A program made the translations under genes and the position numbers. 64,000 nt of DNA from Edaphocola aurantiacus (GTDB lineage: Bacteria; Bacteroidota; Bacteroidia; Chitinophagales; Chitinophagaceae). The stretch lies in NCBI RefSeq assembly GCF_019797745.1, contig NZ_VOSI01000002.1:886527-950526 (forward strand). The letters run 5' to 3'. This document shows positions 27,078 to 35,952 of the stretch, one piece after another (position 1 is the first letter of the stretch; the number at the start of each line of letters is the position of its first letter). The notes under the pieces are model-generated. The model had not been told where the DNA came from. It made no database searches and was given only the letters and a program-made list of their open reading frames with translations.

Positions 27078-27719
27078 TTATATAAATTTGTTCATACGGG
27101 CTGTTTTAATGGCTTCTGCTTTAGAATGAACATCAAGCTTACTGTATATATTTTTCAGGTGTGATTTTACAGTTTCCAGGTCGATAAAGAATTCATCTGC
27201 TATTTTGCCCCGCGTCTTTCCATTGGCAATCTGCTCCAGTATCTCTGTCTCTCTCTTGGTGAGTGGTGATTCCTTGCTGCGCTGGAAGGAGTTAACAACC
27301 ATACGGGCTATGTGCGCGCTCATTGGTCCGCCGCCCAGCATTACTTCATTCACCGCATCCAGTATTTTCTGAGGAGGCGTGTTTTTGGTCAGGTAGCCGG
27401 AGGCGCCTTTGGTCAGCGCTTCAAATACGGCATCCTGGTGCTCGTTTACAGACAGGATAATTACAGCCGTATCCGGGCATATTTCTTTAATCCTGGGCAA
27501 GGCCTGCAAGCCCGATAGGCCCGGCAGCTGTATGTCCAGCAACACAACATCCGGAGCAATTGCAGGAAGCTGCTTCAGCGCACTTTCTGCATCTGCGAAT
27601 ACTGCTTTTACCTGGTAGCCTTCAGCATCGTTTAGTAAAACCTGGAAGCTTTCCCGGATTATAGCGTCATCTTCAATCAATGCAATAACAATATCATTCG
27701 TAGTAGTATTCTTTTTCAT
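27078..27719 (-). CDS. NarL/FixJ-family response regulator
   Basis: 213 residues from the ATG at 27719; a GTG at 27737 adds six. Receiver domain (~8-125) with acidic pair EDD, phosphoryl-accepting Asp in LLDIQLPG (~56), Ser/Thr switch in IILSVNE and the Lys in LTKNT. C-terminal LuxR helix-turn-helix (~145-210: LTKRETEILEQIANGKTRGKIAD, TVKSHLKNIYSKL). It needs a histidine kinase, and none is nearby. The gap of 33 bases to the giant surface-protein gene suggests that the regulator is co-transcribed with its possible target. Confidence 0.9.
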   Translation of the reverse strand: MKKNTTTNDIVIALIEDDAIIRESFQVLLNDAEGYQVKAVFADAESALKQLPAIAPDVVLLDIQLPGLSGLQALPRIKEICPDTAVIILSVNEHQDAVFEALTKGASGYLTKNTPPQKILDAVNEVMLGGGPMSAHIARMVVNSFQRSKESPLTKRETEILEQIANGKTRGKIADEFFIDLETVKSHLKNIYSKLDVHSKAEAIKTARMNKFI

Positions 27720-27768
27720 TATCTGGTTTATACACACAAATTTAACTATTTCTGCCTAGAATATAACA

Positions 27769-28488
27769 TTACACATAACAGGGCTCATATCCATCGCTGC
27801 TTTGCTGTGTCAGGCGCATGTAGACCAGTGCAGTAGTATAGATATCGCTCATGCAGTAATGGGCAATACCGGGCAGGTCATTTTCTATCCAGTAGTTATG
27901 TCCTACTTCACTACCGCTCATCTCCGTTTTAGAAGACGGCAATTTTAAGGTACGGGCAAGCAGATCCAGTGAAATAAAATGTTTGTAATCGCCAAATCGC
28001 CATAGGTTAAGGGTGTCAATATGTGGTACTTCCCATGGTTTCAGGCCATTCAGCTGTAAGCAATCGGGCAGGCTCAGGCCCTGTACAGTAAATCGCCTGC
28101 AGAGATAAGGCAGGTCGAACTCCTTAATATTATGGCCGCAGAATATAATAGCAGGATGCTGTTCCGAGATCTCTTTAATGGTATCGGCAAAGGTCTGCAA
28201 GACAGTTTGCTCATCGTGATCGGCTATAGACTTAATACGGATTTGTTTGTTTTTAGCATCAATGATGCCCAGGCCGATGCAGATTACTTTGCCAAATTCT
28301 GCATAGATACAGGCCCTGTTACGATAACTTTCGGCCGGATCGGCCAGTTCTGTTTCGCTAAGCTTTAAGAATGAAGACTTGTGTATCCAGTGCTCGCGGA
28401 TGCTTTCTTCCAGGTTAGTAATGTCTGCATGTTCGCTAACAGTCTCAATGTCAATAATGAGGATTTGTGGGCTGGTTTTAGATTTCAT
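27769..28488 (-). CDS. Predicted 3'-5' exonuclease (DEDDy, PolB-exonuclease-like)
   Basis: 239 residues, RNase H-like fold. Exo I is D13-I-E15 (IIDIETV), Exo II is the N-I-K-E-F-D stretch (~125-130, CGHNIKEFDLPYL), and Exo III is Y-C-M-S-D (~212-216), giving the DEDDy set. It matches the stand-alone proteins related to the exonuclease domain of B-family polymerases found in many Bacteroidota and Proteobacteria. Probable role in DNA or RNA end trimming; the substrate is unknown. The gene stands alone, 32 bases upstream of the regulator start region. Confidence 0.8.
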   Translation of the reverse strand: MKSKTSPQILIIDIETVSEHADITNLEESIREHWIHKSSFLKLSETELADPAESYRNRACIYAEFGKVICIGLGIIDAKNKQIRIKSIADHDEQTVLQTFADTIKEISEQHPAIIFCGHNIKEFDLPYLCRRFTVQGLSLPDCLQLNGLKPWEVPHIDTLNLWRFGDYKHFISLDLLARTLKLPSSKTEMSGSEVGHNYWIENDLPGIAHYCMSDIYTTALVYMRLTQQSSDGYEPCYV

Positions 28489-28676
28489 TATGGTAGTTTT
28501 AAGGTAACATTAATAATATTACATAAAGTTATCATATAGTTTTTTAAGTGTGGTAGGAAATATGAAAATATTGTTTTAGTTTTACCCTACCTCCTTATAT
28601 GAACTGATTGAAAGAGTAACCTCTCAGCCCTAAAAAACGTAGTAGTAAATAGTAAAAATTTAAAAATAAAGTTTAT

Positions 28677-29339
28677 ATGAGGTTTCTCGTGTTATTGATG
28701 GCACAGTTATGTGCATTTTGTGTAGTTTGGTCGCAGGAAAAAACGGCGTATTTCCAGGGCAAGATTTCATACGTAATGAATTATTCCGATTTTAAAGGGA
28801 ATAATATTAACAGTAAAGTGGCGGCATTTTTTGACCGCGAGCAGCATTTGTACATTAATGAGCAGAACTATAAGTTACTGGATCAGAACAAAAATCATGT
28901 GAAATTGTACAATGCTGGTAATAATGCCTATTTCTTCTTTAATAGGGATCATACCGCTTATAAGATCGATGTAACCAGCAAGACGACCCAACGCGTAAAA
29001 GTGTTTGAGGTTGAAGATACGGACACTATTCTGGGTCATATCTGCAAGGCGGTTAAGGTCGAGGCGGACTTCAGGGCGTATATATACTTCTACAGCCCCG
29101 AGATCAGGATTAATCCCGATGTATACACTAACTACAACATGGAAGAGTGGAATGTATATATCAAGGCTTCTAAAGGAGCCCTGCCGCTTCGCGTGATTAC
29201 ACTTGACCTGCGTGGAAAGTATGTAGAAGATAAAGAAGCAGTGTCTATTACCCCAATGTCACTGGTGGCTGCCGACTTTACATTTCCTAAAGATGTTAAG
29301 CTGAAAAGGCTGAAATATGGCCTTGACATGGTCTGGTAG
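28677..29339 (+). CDS. Exported protein, GLPGLI/DUF4412-like
   Basis: 220 residues with a cleavable signal peptide (~1-19, cut near VWS-Q). The mature part is beta-rich and includes DTDTILGHICKAVKVE (~117-132), close to the ILGYKCKKA motif of GLPGLI/DUF4412 family proteins. The family is exported and has no known function. It is followed by the DUF47/PiT pair after 108 bases, which has its own promoter-like element, so common regulation is uncertain. No lipobox. Confidence 0.65.
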   Translation: MRFLVLLMAQLCAFCVVWSQEKTAYFQGKISYVMNYSDFKGNNINSKVAAFFDREQHLYINEQNYKLLDQNKNHVKLYNAGNNAYFFFNRDHTAYKIDVTSKTTQRVKVFEVEDTDTILGHICKAVKVEADFRAYIYFYSPEIRINPDVYTNYNMEEWNVYIKASKGALPLRVITLDLRGKYVEDKEAVSITPMSLVAADFTFPKDVKLKRLKYGLDMVW

Positions 29340-29406
29340 GCAGAAGTCCAATATTAATTAATTATTAACTCTGGCGTTTTGATTGCATAGCCCGGTATTA
29401 TATTGA

Positions 29407-29414
29407 TACATTTG
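29407..29414 (+). promoter_or_regulatory. -7 element (TACATTTG) of the DUF47-PiT operon
   Basis: Exact TAnnTTTG match 32 bases before the DUF47 start; an ATTG at 29382-29385 lies 21 bases upstream and could serve as -33. Confidence 0.5.
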
Positions 29415-29446
29415 CCCCAAATTTTAAAAGCATAACATAAAATTAT

Positions 29447-30094
29447 ATGGGTTTAAATTCATTTTTGAAGGCTTTCCTTCCTAAGGACAAGATTTTTTTC
29501 AGCTTATTTGAGCAAATCGGAGTAAACCTTCAGGGAATGTCCAAAGCATTTGTAGCAGCATTGAACGATCCGAACTACGATAGCAGAAGAGCGGCATTGC
29601 TCAAACTGGAAGATTGGGAGCACAAAAACGATAACTTATCGCACAAAGTGTTTGTTGAACTGGGCCAGAATTTCATCACCCCGTTTGACCGTGAGGATAT
29701 CCACTACCTGGCTACCGCACTGGATGACGTAGCTGATTTTATGTATGCAGCCGGTAACAAGATCGTTACGTACGACGTTACAGAGCCTAATGATTATATG
29801 AAGAAAATGGCGGAGATTGTACAACTGTCTGTTGAACAATTAGCTATTGCTGTAGATAACCTGCGCGATATGAAAAATATCCGTGCGATTACAGAATGTT
29901 GTGTAAAAGTAAACAGCTACGAGAATGAAGCTGATGATGTGTATACAGCAAGCATTACCGACCTGTTCTCTTCTAACCTGCCTGCGGTAGAAATTATCAA
30001 ATTAAAAGACGTATATCAGGATCTGGAATTTATCACCGATAAATGTGAAGATGCTACAAATATTATTGAATCGATAATCGTTAAATATGCTTAA
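29447..30094 (+). CDS. DUF47 family protein, PhoU-like regulator of the PiT transporter
   Basis: 215 residues, all-helical PhoU-related fold. Metal-binding helix motifs are visible: E-x-x-x-D pairs in FDREDIHYLATALDDVADF (~85-103) and ENEADDVY (~165-172). DUF47 proteins are typically encoded beside pit genes and modulate low-affinity phosphate uptake. The transporter gene follows after 52 bases, confirming the pair. Cytoplasmic. Confidence 0.88.
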   Translation: MGLNSFLKAFLPKDKIFFSLFEQIGVNLQGMSKAFVAALNDPNYDSRRAALLKLEDWEHKNDNLSHKVFVELGQNFITPFDREDIHYLATALDDVADFMYAAGNKIVTYDVTEPNDYMKKMAEIVQLSVEQLAIAVDNLRDMKNIRAITECCVKVNSYENEADDVYTASITDLFSSNLPAVEIIKLKDVYQDLEFITDKCEDATNIIESIIVKYA

Positions 30095-30146
30095 TCCGTT
30101 CCGGGTTAATCAATTCTTTTACATTTTATCTCAATAGTATTTTTAT

Positions 30147-31544
30147 ATGTTCACTTTACTGATTGTCATTATAGCATTAGCCTTAATATTTGACTATATT
30201 AACGGCTTCCACGATGCGGCAAATGCGATTGCGACCGTAGTGTCTACAAAGGTATTGACACCTTTGCAGGCTGTAGTATGGGCAGCATTTTTCAACTTTG
30301 CAGCATATTTTATCTTTGACCACGGGGTAGCCAATACCATTGCCAAGACGGTAAAGACGGAGTACATTACCCTGGCGGTTATCCTGGCCGGTCTCATCGC
30401 AGCCATTGCCTGGAACCTTATTACCTGGTGGTTCGGAATACCTTCCAGCTCCTCCCACACCCTTATCGGGGGCTTCGGCGGGGCAGCCATAGCACATGCC
30501 TTATTATCCAGCAGCGGAGCTACCGGATTAGGCGCTATTGATGGTCCTACCATTATCAAGATTATTTCCTTTATTGTACTGGCGCCGTTTATGGGTATGC
30601 TGGTCGCCTTTATCATCTCACTCTGGTTCCTGCACTCCTTTAAGAAAGGAGCATGGCCGAAGATTATTTCAGTGTCGATCATTATACTTTCTCTGTACTC
30701 TATGTCAAGAGTGCTGGAGACACCGAAGGCAACTATGTATAATTCGCAGGTAAAGATTGAAGAAACAACTGCAAAAATCACCGCTTTAAACCTGACTACC
30801 GATCAGAAAGTAAAAGAGATCGCAGATGAGAAGCTGAGAAAAGAAGCAGAACCATTGTTTAAAGATCTGAAAGAAGCGAAGAAGAAAGCCGAGGCTGCAC
30901 AGAAATCAATCGACAGCCAGAAGCCGTATATCCTTAAGTTATTACTGTTCGGACATAATATGAAATGGGCATTATTGTTCTTCATCCTCATGTCTATGTC
31001 CATCTTTACCCTGTTCCTGAGCTCTTTGAACTATGCACAATCTGAGCGTTGGTTCAAACGCATGCAGTTGGTTTCCTCTGCCGCATTCAGTATCGGTCAC
31101 GGTGGTAATGACTCTCAGAAAGTAATGGGTATCATTATGGCAGCCTATATCGCCTACGATCCGACCAAGTATAGCCTGGATCATATGGTGGCTTGGGTAC
31201 CGCTGGCATGTTATACCGCAATCGCTTTGGGTACTATGAGTGGTGGTTGGAAGATCATCAAAACAATGGGTACCAAGATCACCAAAGTAACTCCTTTCGA
31301 AGGGGTAGCTGCTGAAACAGCCGGCGCCTTAACCCTGTTTATCACAGAGATGCTGAAAATACCGGTGAGTACAACACATACCATTACCGGTTCTATTATC
31401 GGGGTAGGGGCCACCAAGCGTCTGTCTGCCGTTCGTTGGGGTGTAACCATCAGCCTTTTATGGGCATGGATTATTACCATTCCGATCTCAGCCCTGTTCG
31501 CAGGATCTGTATACCTGATCTTATCAGCATTCGGTCTGAAATAG
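30147..31544 (+). CDS. Inorganic phosphate transporter, PiT family
   Basis: 465 residues with about ten to eleven hydrophobic helices. Both halves carry the PiT signature: DYINGFHDAANAIATVVST near the N-terminus (~11-30) and GHGGNDSQKVMGII in the second half (~314-327), plus GIPSSSSHTL (~92) and its C-terminal copy KIPVSTTHTITGSIIG. Between the halves lies a charged helical insert (~195-260, Lys/Glu rich) predicted to be cytoplasmic or coiled-coil. It imports phosphate (metal-phosphate) with a proton or sodium. Operon with DUF47, ended by the hairpin at 31563. Confidence 0.92.
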   Translation: MFTLLIVIIALALIFDYINGFHDAANAIATVVSTKVLTPLQAVVWAAFFNFAAYFIFDHGVANTIAKTVKTEYITLAVILAGLIAAIAWNLITWWFGIPSSSSHTLIGGFGGAAIAHALLSSSGATGLGAIDGPTIIKIISFIVLAPFMGMLVAFIISLWFLHSFKKGAWPKIISVSIIILSLYSMSRVLETPKATMYNSQVKIEETTAKITALNLTTDQKVKEIADEKLRKEAEPLFKDLKEAKKKAEAAQKSIDSQKPYILKLLLFGHNMKWALLFFILMSMSIFTLFLSSLNYAQSERWFKRMQLVSSAAFSIGHGGNDSQKVMGIIMAAYIAYDPTKYSLDHMVAWVPLACYTAIALGTMSGGWKIIKTMGTKITKVTPFEGVAAETAGALTLFITEMLKIPVSTTHTITGSIIGVGATKRLSAVRWGVTISLLWAWIITIPISALFAGSVYLILSAFGLK

Positions 31545-31562
31545 AATATTAATCTTACATAT

Positions 31563-31597
31563 AAAAAGAGCTGTATCCTTCGGATGCAGCTCTTTTT
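31563..31597 (+). terminator. Terminator of the DUF47-PiT operon
   Basis: A ~15-bp stem (AAAAGAGCTG... with CAGCTCTTTT) closed by a TTC/TTCG loop and followed by a run of T, 19 bases after the transporter stop. Confidence 0.85.
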
Positions 31598-31685
31598 TGT
31601 TACAATCTCCCCCCGAAAGGGGGACGGGCTTACTATTGAAATTAGTTTATCTTTACTGCTTCAATACCAGAAAAATTAATTGCTT

Positions 31686-33773
31686 ATGTCAAAATTAAAA
31701 ATAGGAATGATGATGCTATCAGGAGCTTTAGCATTTGCTTCTTGTAAAGGAACCACTTCCGGTACTACGGATGGGAAAGAAAAAGCCGCAAGCGGTTACA
31801 GTAAAGATTTTAAAGTAGAGGCAGAGGCCTTTGCAGACTTGCAACTGCTGCGCTACGAAGTGCCGGGTTGGGATGAGCTGACCCTGCAGCAAAAAACACT
31901 GGCGTACTACCTTTATGAAGCAGCCCTGTGTGGTAGAGATATCTATTACGATCAGGCCAATATTCATGGTTTAACTTTACGCAAGACTATCGAGACAATT
32001 TATACAACGTATAAAGGAGATAAGAACTCCGAAGACTGGAAAAAATTCATGGAATATGCTGGTCGTTTCTGGTTCAGCACCGGTAATCACCACCACTATT
32101 CAAAAGATAAATTTATTCCGGAGTGTTCTGAAGAATATTTCAAATCACTGGTAAAGAATAGTGATACCACAAAACTGCCTTTAGAGCAGGGCGAAAGTGT
32201 AGATGCTTTCCTGACCCGCATTCATGCACCACTGTATGATATGAGCTATATGCCTAAGATGGTGGATCTGCGTGCCGGAGTTGATAACATTGCCAACTCT
32301 TCAAACAACTTCTACGAAGGCGTTACGCAGAAAGAGGTAGAAGCATTCTACAACAATCCAGCGTTGTTCCCGCACTCTGACCGCGAGCCGGAATGGGGAC
32401 TGAACTCTAAAGTAATGAAAGATGCTTCCGGTAAATTAATCGAGAAGGTATGGAAACAAGGTGGCATGTATGATGCAGCGATCACTAAAATGGTTTCCTG
32501 GCTGGAAAAGGCAGTTACTGTAGCGGAAAATGAAGCACAGAAAAAAGCACTGTCTTTACTGGTTGAATACTACAAAACCGGTGATCTGAATAAATGGGAT
32601 GAATACAACATCGCATGGACAGCAGATACAGCAAGCCGTATAGATGCATCTATTGGCTATATAGAGGTGTATAACGACGCAATAGGCAAGAAAGGTAGTT
32701 ATGAGGCTGTAGTGTCTCTGAAAGACCTGGAAACAACTAAAATCGTATCTAAAATTGCCAGCGAAGCACAATGGTTCGAGGATAACTCTCCACTGATGCC
32801 GGAGCATAAGAAAAAACAAGTTAAAGGTATTACCGCTAAAGGTATTACAGTGATTGTAGAAGCCGGAGATGCGGCGCCAAGTACTCCGATCGGTATCAAC
32901 CTGCCTAACTCTGACTGGGTTAGAAAAGAACATGGTTCTAAATCGGTATCCCTGACCAATATCGTACATGCCTATAATGAAAGCAGCAAATCAAGTGGTA
33001 TGCTGGAAGAGTTTGTAGATGGCAAAGAAGATATGGATCGTATTAAACAATACGGTAGTCTGGCCAGCGATCTGCATACAGATATGCACGAATGTATCGG
33101 TCACGCATCAGGACAGATCAACCCGGGTGTAGGTACTCCGGATAAAACCCTGAAAAACTATGCCAGTGCCCTGGAAGAGGCTCGTGCTGACCTGGTTGCG
33201 CTGTATTACATCATGGACAAAAAACTAGTAGATATCGGTGTGATGCCTTCTCTGGAAGTAGGTAAAGCAGAATACTATAACTACATGATGAATGGCCTGA
33301 TGACGCAGCTGACCCGCCTGAAACTGGGTGATAAAATTGAAGAAGCACATATGCGCAACAGAGCCCTGAATGCATACTGGGTATATGAAAAAGGTAAGAA
33401 GGATAACGTAGTAGAACTGATCAAGAAAGACGGTAAAACTTTCGTGAAAATCAACGATTACAATAAGCTGCGTACCCTGTTTGGTGAACTGCTGAAAGAG
33501 ATTCAGCGTATTAAATCTGAAGGTGACTTCAATGCCGGTAAAAACCTGGTGGAAACATATGGTGTAAAAGTAGATCCGGTATTACATAAAGAGATCCTGG
33601 ATCGTTATGCAAAACTGAATACCAAACCATACAAAGGGTTTGTGCAACCAAGACTGGTTCCGGTTATGAATGGTGATAAGATCACTGATGTTAAGATCGA
33701 ATACCCGACTTCATTCTACGAGCAAATGGCTGAATATGCTAAAGGATATTCCCTGCTGCCGGCTAAGAATTAA
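31686..33773 (+). CDS. Dipeptidyl peptidase III (peptidase family M49), lipoprotein
   Basis: 695 residues from the ATG at 31686; the in-frame TTG two codons earlier is less likely. Lipoprotein signal ends at FASC (Cys ~20). The zinc site is HECIGH (468-473, the M49 HExxGH motif with Cys-Ile) and the third-ligand motif EEARAD lies ~40 residues later. M49 enzymes cleave dipeptides from peptide N-termini. Most studied DPP III are cytoplasmic, so the lipobox is notable and suggests outer-membrane or periplasmic peptide breakdown. The gene stands alone between strong terminators. Confidence 0.88.
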   Translation: MSKLKIGMMMLSGALAFASCKGTTSGTTDGKEKAASGYSKDFKVEAEAFADLQLLRYEVPGWDELTLQQKTLAYYLYEAALCGRDIYYDQANIHGLTLRKTIETIYTTYKGDKNSEDWKKFMEYAGRFWFSTGNHHHYSKDKFIPECSEEYFKSLVKNSDTTKLPLEQGESVDAFLTRIHAPLYDMSYMPKMVDLRAGVDNIANSSNNFYEGVTQKEVEAFYNNPALFPHSDREPEWGLNSKVMKDASGKLIEKVWKQGGMYDAAITKMVSWLEKAVTVAENEAQKKALSLLVEYYKTGDLNKWDEYNIAWTADTASRIDASIGYIEVYNDAIGKKGSYEAVVSLKDLETTKIVSKIASEAQWFEDNSPLMPEHKKKQVKGITAKGITVIVEAGDAAPSTPIGINLPNSDWVRKEHGSKSVSLTNIVHAYNESSKSSGMLEEFVDGKEDMDRIKQYGSLASDLHTDMHECIGHASGQINPGVGTPDKTLKNYASALEEARADLVALYYIMDKKLVDIGVMPSLEVGKAEYYNYMMNGLMTQLTRLKLGDKIEEAHMRNRALNAYWVYEKGKKDNVVELIKKDGKTFVKINDYNKLRTLFGELLKEIQRIKSEGDFNAGKNLVETYGVKVDPVLHKEILDRYAKLNTKPYKGFVQPRLVPVMNGDKITDVKIEYPTSFYEQMAEYAKGYSLLPAKN

Positions 33774-33780
33774 TCAGATT

Positions 33781-33832
33781 ACAACAAATAAAAAAGTCCC
33801 CGCCGGAAGGCGGGGACTTTTTTATTTGTTGT
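33781..33832. terminator. Perfect 24-bp bidirectional terminator
   Basis: A 52-base perfect inverted repeat with GGAA loop, GC core and A/T flanks, between the convergent DPP III and DUF4293 genes. Confidence 0.9.
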
Positions 33833-33843
33833 CCGAATTTTAC

Positions 33844-34290
33844 TTATCGTAAACGGTCCAGAGACTTGATTAATTTTTCATCTTTACGCAGGCCTCTTAA
33901 GGCAAATAGCAAGAGGAATACGGTAATAAAAGGAAGAAACATTCCTATCCATAAACTACCCTCAACACCCGGATATTTATTCCAGAAATTATTCAGGCCT
34001 ACAAACAGCCAGAACAATAATCCGATGCAAAGCAGGATATTGATCCATACCATCCCGATCTGTCTTTTGCGGTTTTTGAACATAAAGATCGCAACCAGGC
34101 TTAATACTACACTGATGCCGGAAAGCACTATAGCCAGGTAGTTATTGTTGATATTCTTAATGCTGTTATAAACGCCCTGTGTGGCATCATCCGGTGCAGC
34201 TGCAGCAAAGTGGTATACATCAAAGTAAAACATGCCCGCCATAACTAATGCAGCCAGCAACAGCCATATTGATTGTATTCTTTGTATCAT
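33844..34290 (-). CDS. DUF4293 membrane protein
   Basis: 148 residues, four hydrophobic helices (about 5-23, 53-72, 78-98, 112-130). It begins with the family-typical MIQRIQSIWLLLAALV and is full length for DUF4293, a Bacteroidota-specific integral membrane family without a known role. The start lies 12 bases after the serS stop on the same strand, so it is the second gene of a serS operon. Confidence 0.85.
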   Translation of the reverse strand: MIQRIQSIWLLLAALVMAGMFYFDVYHFAAAAPDDATQGVYNSIKNINNNYLAIVLSGISVVLSLVAIFMFKNRKRQIGMVWINILLCIGLLFWLFVGLNNFWNKYPGVEGSLWIGMFLPFITVFLLLFALRGLRKDEKLIKSLDRLR

Positions 34291-34302
34291 AAGTGTTTCA
34301 GA

Positions 34303-35580
34303 TTAGTTGATGATTTCGAAAGGTACATAATTTTTCAACACTTCCGGCAGGCGGATACCCTCGGCAGTCTGGTTGTTCTCCAGCAGACAAGCCAGTATTC
34401 TCGGCAGTGCAAGAGAGCTTCCGTTCAGGGAATGCAACAGTTCTACTTTACCTTCCGCATTGCGGTAACGGATCTTCATACGATTAGTCTGGAAGTTCTC
34501 AAAGTTAGACACAGAGCTTACTTCAAGCCATCTCTGCTGTGCAGCAGAGTACACCTCGAAGTCGTAAGTAAGTGCAGAGGTAAAGCTCATATCGCCACCA
34601 CATAAACGCAGGATACGATATGGCAGGCCCAATGATTTGATCAGGTTCTCTACATGTAAAACCATCTCTTCCAGTGCTGCATAAGAGTGCTCCGGTTGTA
34701 TCATCTGTACGATCTCTACTTTATCGAATTGATGCAGTCTGTTCAGGCCACGCACATCTTTACCATAGCTACCCGCCTCTCTGCGGAAGCAAGGAGTATA
34801 ACCGGTCATTTTAACCGGCAATTGTTCTGCTTTTACAATCTCATCACGGTAAATATTGGTTACCGGCACCTCTGCAGTAGGAATCAGGAAGAAGTTATCA
34901 TCTTTCGCATGATACATCTGTCCTTCCTTATCGGGCAATTGTCCGGTACCATAAGCAGAAGCTTCATTAACCATGTGCGGTACCTGCAGTTCTTCGTAAC
35001 CGGCTTTGGTATTATAATCCAGGAAATACTGGATCAGCCCTCTCTGTAAACGCGCGCCTTTACCGCGGTATACAGGGAAGCCACTTCCGGTAATCTTATT
35101 GCCCAGTTCAAAATCGATCAGGTTGTATTTGGTCGTCAGTTCCCAGTGTGGTAATGCTTCACCGGCAAATTCCGGCATGTCACCACCACTGCGCACCACT
35201 TCATTTTCTTCCGGTGTCTTGCCTTCCGGAACGCTGCTATGCGGCAGGTTGGGCAGACTTACGATTTTATCATGCAGTTCTGCTTCCAGGCGGTTTAATT
35301 CCTGTTGCAGCACTGCCGATTGTTCTTTATGTGCAGCCACTTCTTTTTTAGCGGCTTCTGCTTGTTCTTTTTCTCCTTTAGCCATCAGTGCACCAATCGT
35401 TTTCGATGCCTGATTCTGCAGAGCCGTCAATGACTCCGATTGCTGTTGAATAGTTCTTTTTTGTTCGTCCAGCGCGATAATTTCATCTACAATTTCAACT
35501 TGCTTGAAATGTTTTTTGCGAAGGCCATCCAGGATGCGCTCTTTTTCCTGTGCTTGTCTGAATAGGGTAATCGGTAACAT
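34303..35580 (-). CDS. serS: Serine--tRNA ligase
   Basis: 425 residues, class II synthetase. The N-terminal antiparallel coiled-coil arm (~30-105, ALDEQKRTIQQQSESL to ELNRLEAELHDK) recognises the long variable arm of tRNA-Ser. The catalytic core has motif 2 TPCFRREAGSYGKD (~260-274) and motif 3 near LNGSSLALPRILACLLEN (~382-399). It makes Ser-tRNA-Ser. First gene of an operon with the DUF4293 protein. Confidence 0.97.
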   Translation of the reverse strand: MLPITLFRQAQEKERILDGLRKKHFKQVEIVDEIIALDEQKRTIQQQSESLTALQNQASKTIGALMAKGEKEQAEAAKKEVAAHKEQSAVLQQELNRLEAELHDKIVSLPNLPHSSVPEGKTPEENEVVRSGGDMPEFAGEALPHWELTTKYNLIDFELGNKITGSGFPVYRGKGARLQRGLIQYFLDYNTKAGYEELQVPHMVNEASAYGTGQLPDKEGQMYHAKDDNFFLIPTAEVPVTNIYRDEIVKAEQLPVKMTGYTPCFRREAGSYGKDVRGLNRLHQFDKVEIVQMIQPEHSYAALEEMVLHVENLIKSLGLPYRILRLCGGDMSFTSALTYDFEVYSAAQQRWLEVSSVSNFENFQTNRMKIRYRNAEGKVELLHSLNGSSLALPRILACLLENNQTAEGIRLPEVLKNYVPFEIIN

Positions 35581-35614
35581 AATCTATAGAAATGTTTTGT
35601 GCTCGTTATACTTG

Positions 35615-35622
35615 CAAATGTA
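35615..35622 (-). promoter_or_regulatory. -7 element (TACATTTG) before serS
   Basis: Minus-strand TAnnTTTG match 35 bases upstream of the serS ATG; no strong -33 partner seen. Confidence 0.45.
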
Positions 35623-35710
35623 TTGATTTGTTTGTGTACTTTAATGATTAAATATTGATTAGGACAGGCAATGATAAAAGGCGTGTAATGCCCGCTGAAA
35701 AGGGACTTTG

Positions 35711-35772
35711 AAAAAAAATTTGAAAAAAAAGCAAAAAAAGTTTTGCAGATAAAAAAAGGTTTTCTACCTTTG
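35711..35772 (+). promoter_or_regulatory. Promoter of the tRNA cluster with phased A-tracts
   Basis: -33 TTTG at 35742-35745, a 19-base spacer, and -7 TACCTTTG at 35765-35772: an ideal Bacteroidota sigma-ABfr promoter. Upstream lie A8 (35711-35718), A8 (35723-35730) and A7 (35733-35739) tracts spaced by about one helical turn, resembling an UP element or curved DNA. The first transcribed bases read GCAATCCC, nearly the same as in the rRNA promoters at 63.6-63.8 kb. Confidence 0.85.
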
Positions 35773-35792
35773 CAATCCCAAACGGGAACAAA

Positions 35793-35804
35793 GTTCTTTA
35801 AGAA
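35793..35804 (+). promoter_or_regulatory. boxA-like element in the tRNA leader
   Basis: GTTCTTTAAGAA shortly after the transcription start resembles the boxA antitermination site of stable-RNA operons. The evidence is sequence similarity and position only. Confidence 0.4.
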
Positions 35805-35824
35805 AATAAAAAACGAAGTAACGC

Positions 35825-35897
35825 GCCGCTTTAGCTCAGTTGGTAGAGCAGCTGATTTGTAATCAGCAGGTCGCTGGTTCAAGTCCGGCAAGCGGCT
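35825..35897 (+). tRNA. tRNA-Thr (anticodon TGT)
   Basis: Complete 73-base cloverleaf without encoded CCA: acceptor stem GCCGCTT/AAGCGGC, anticodon stem GCTGA/TCAGC with loop TTTGTAA, T arm with TTCAAGT. Reads ACA and, by wobble, other ACN codons. First of four tRNAs ahead of tuf. Confidence 0.97.
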
Positions 35898-35952
35898 CTT
35901 ATTGAGGCGAAATTTCGAATGTGTTTATTCATGTTTTAAGCTAGTCTCACTA

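Noticed and set aside
35487..35891. 134-residue minus-strand ORF beginning MPDLNQRPADYKSAALPTEL
   Set aside because: It is antisense to tRNA-Thr and the serS 5' end. This N-terminus is a well-known artefact of translating the reverse strand of tRNA genes.
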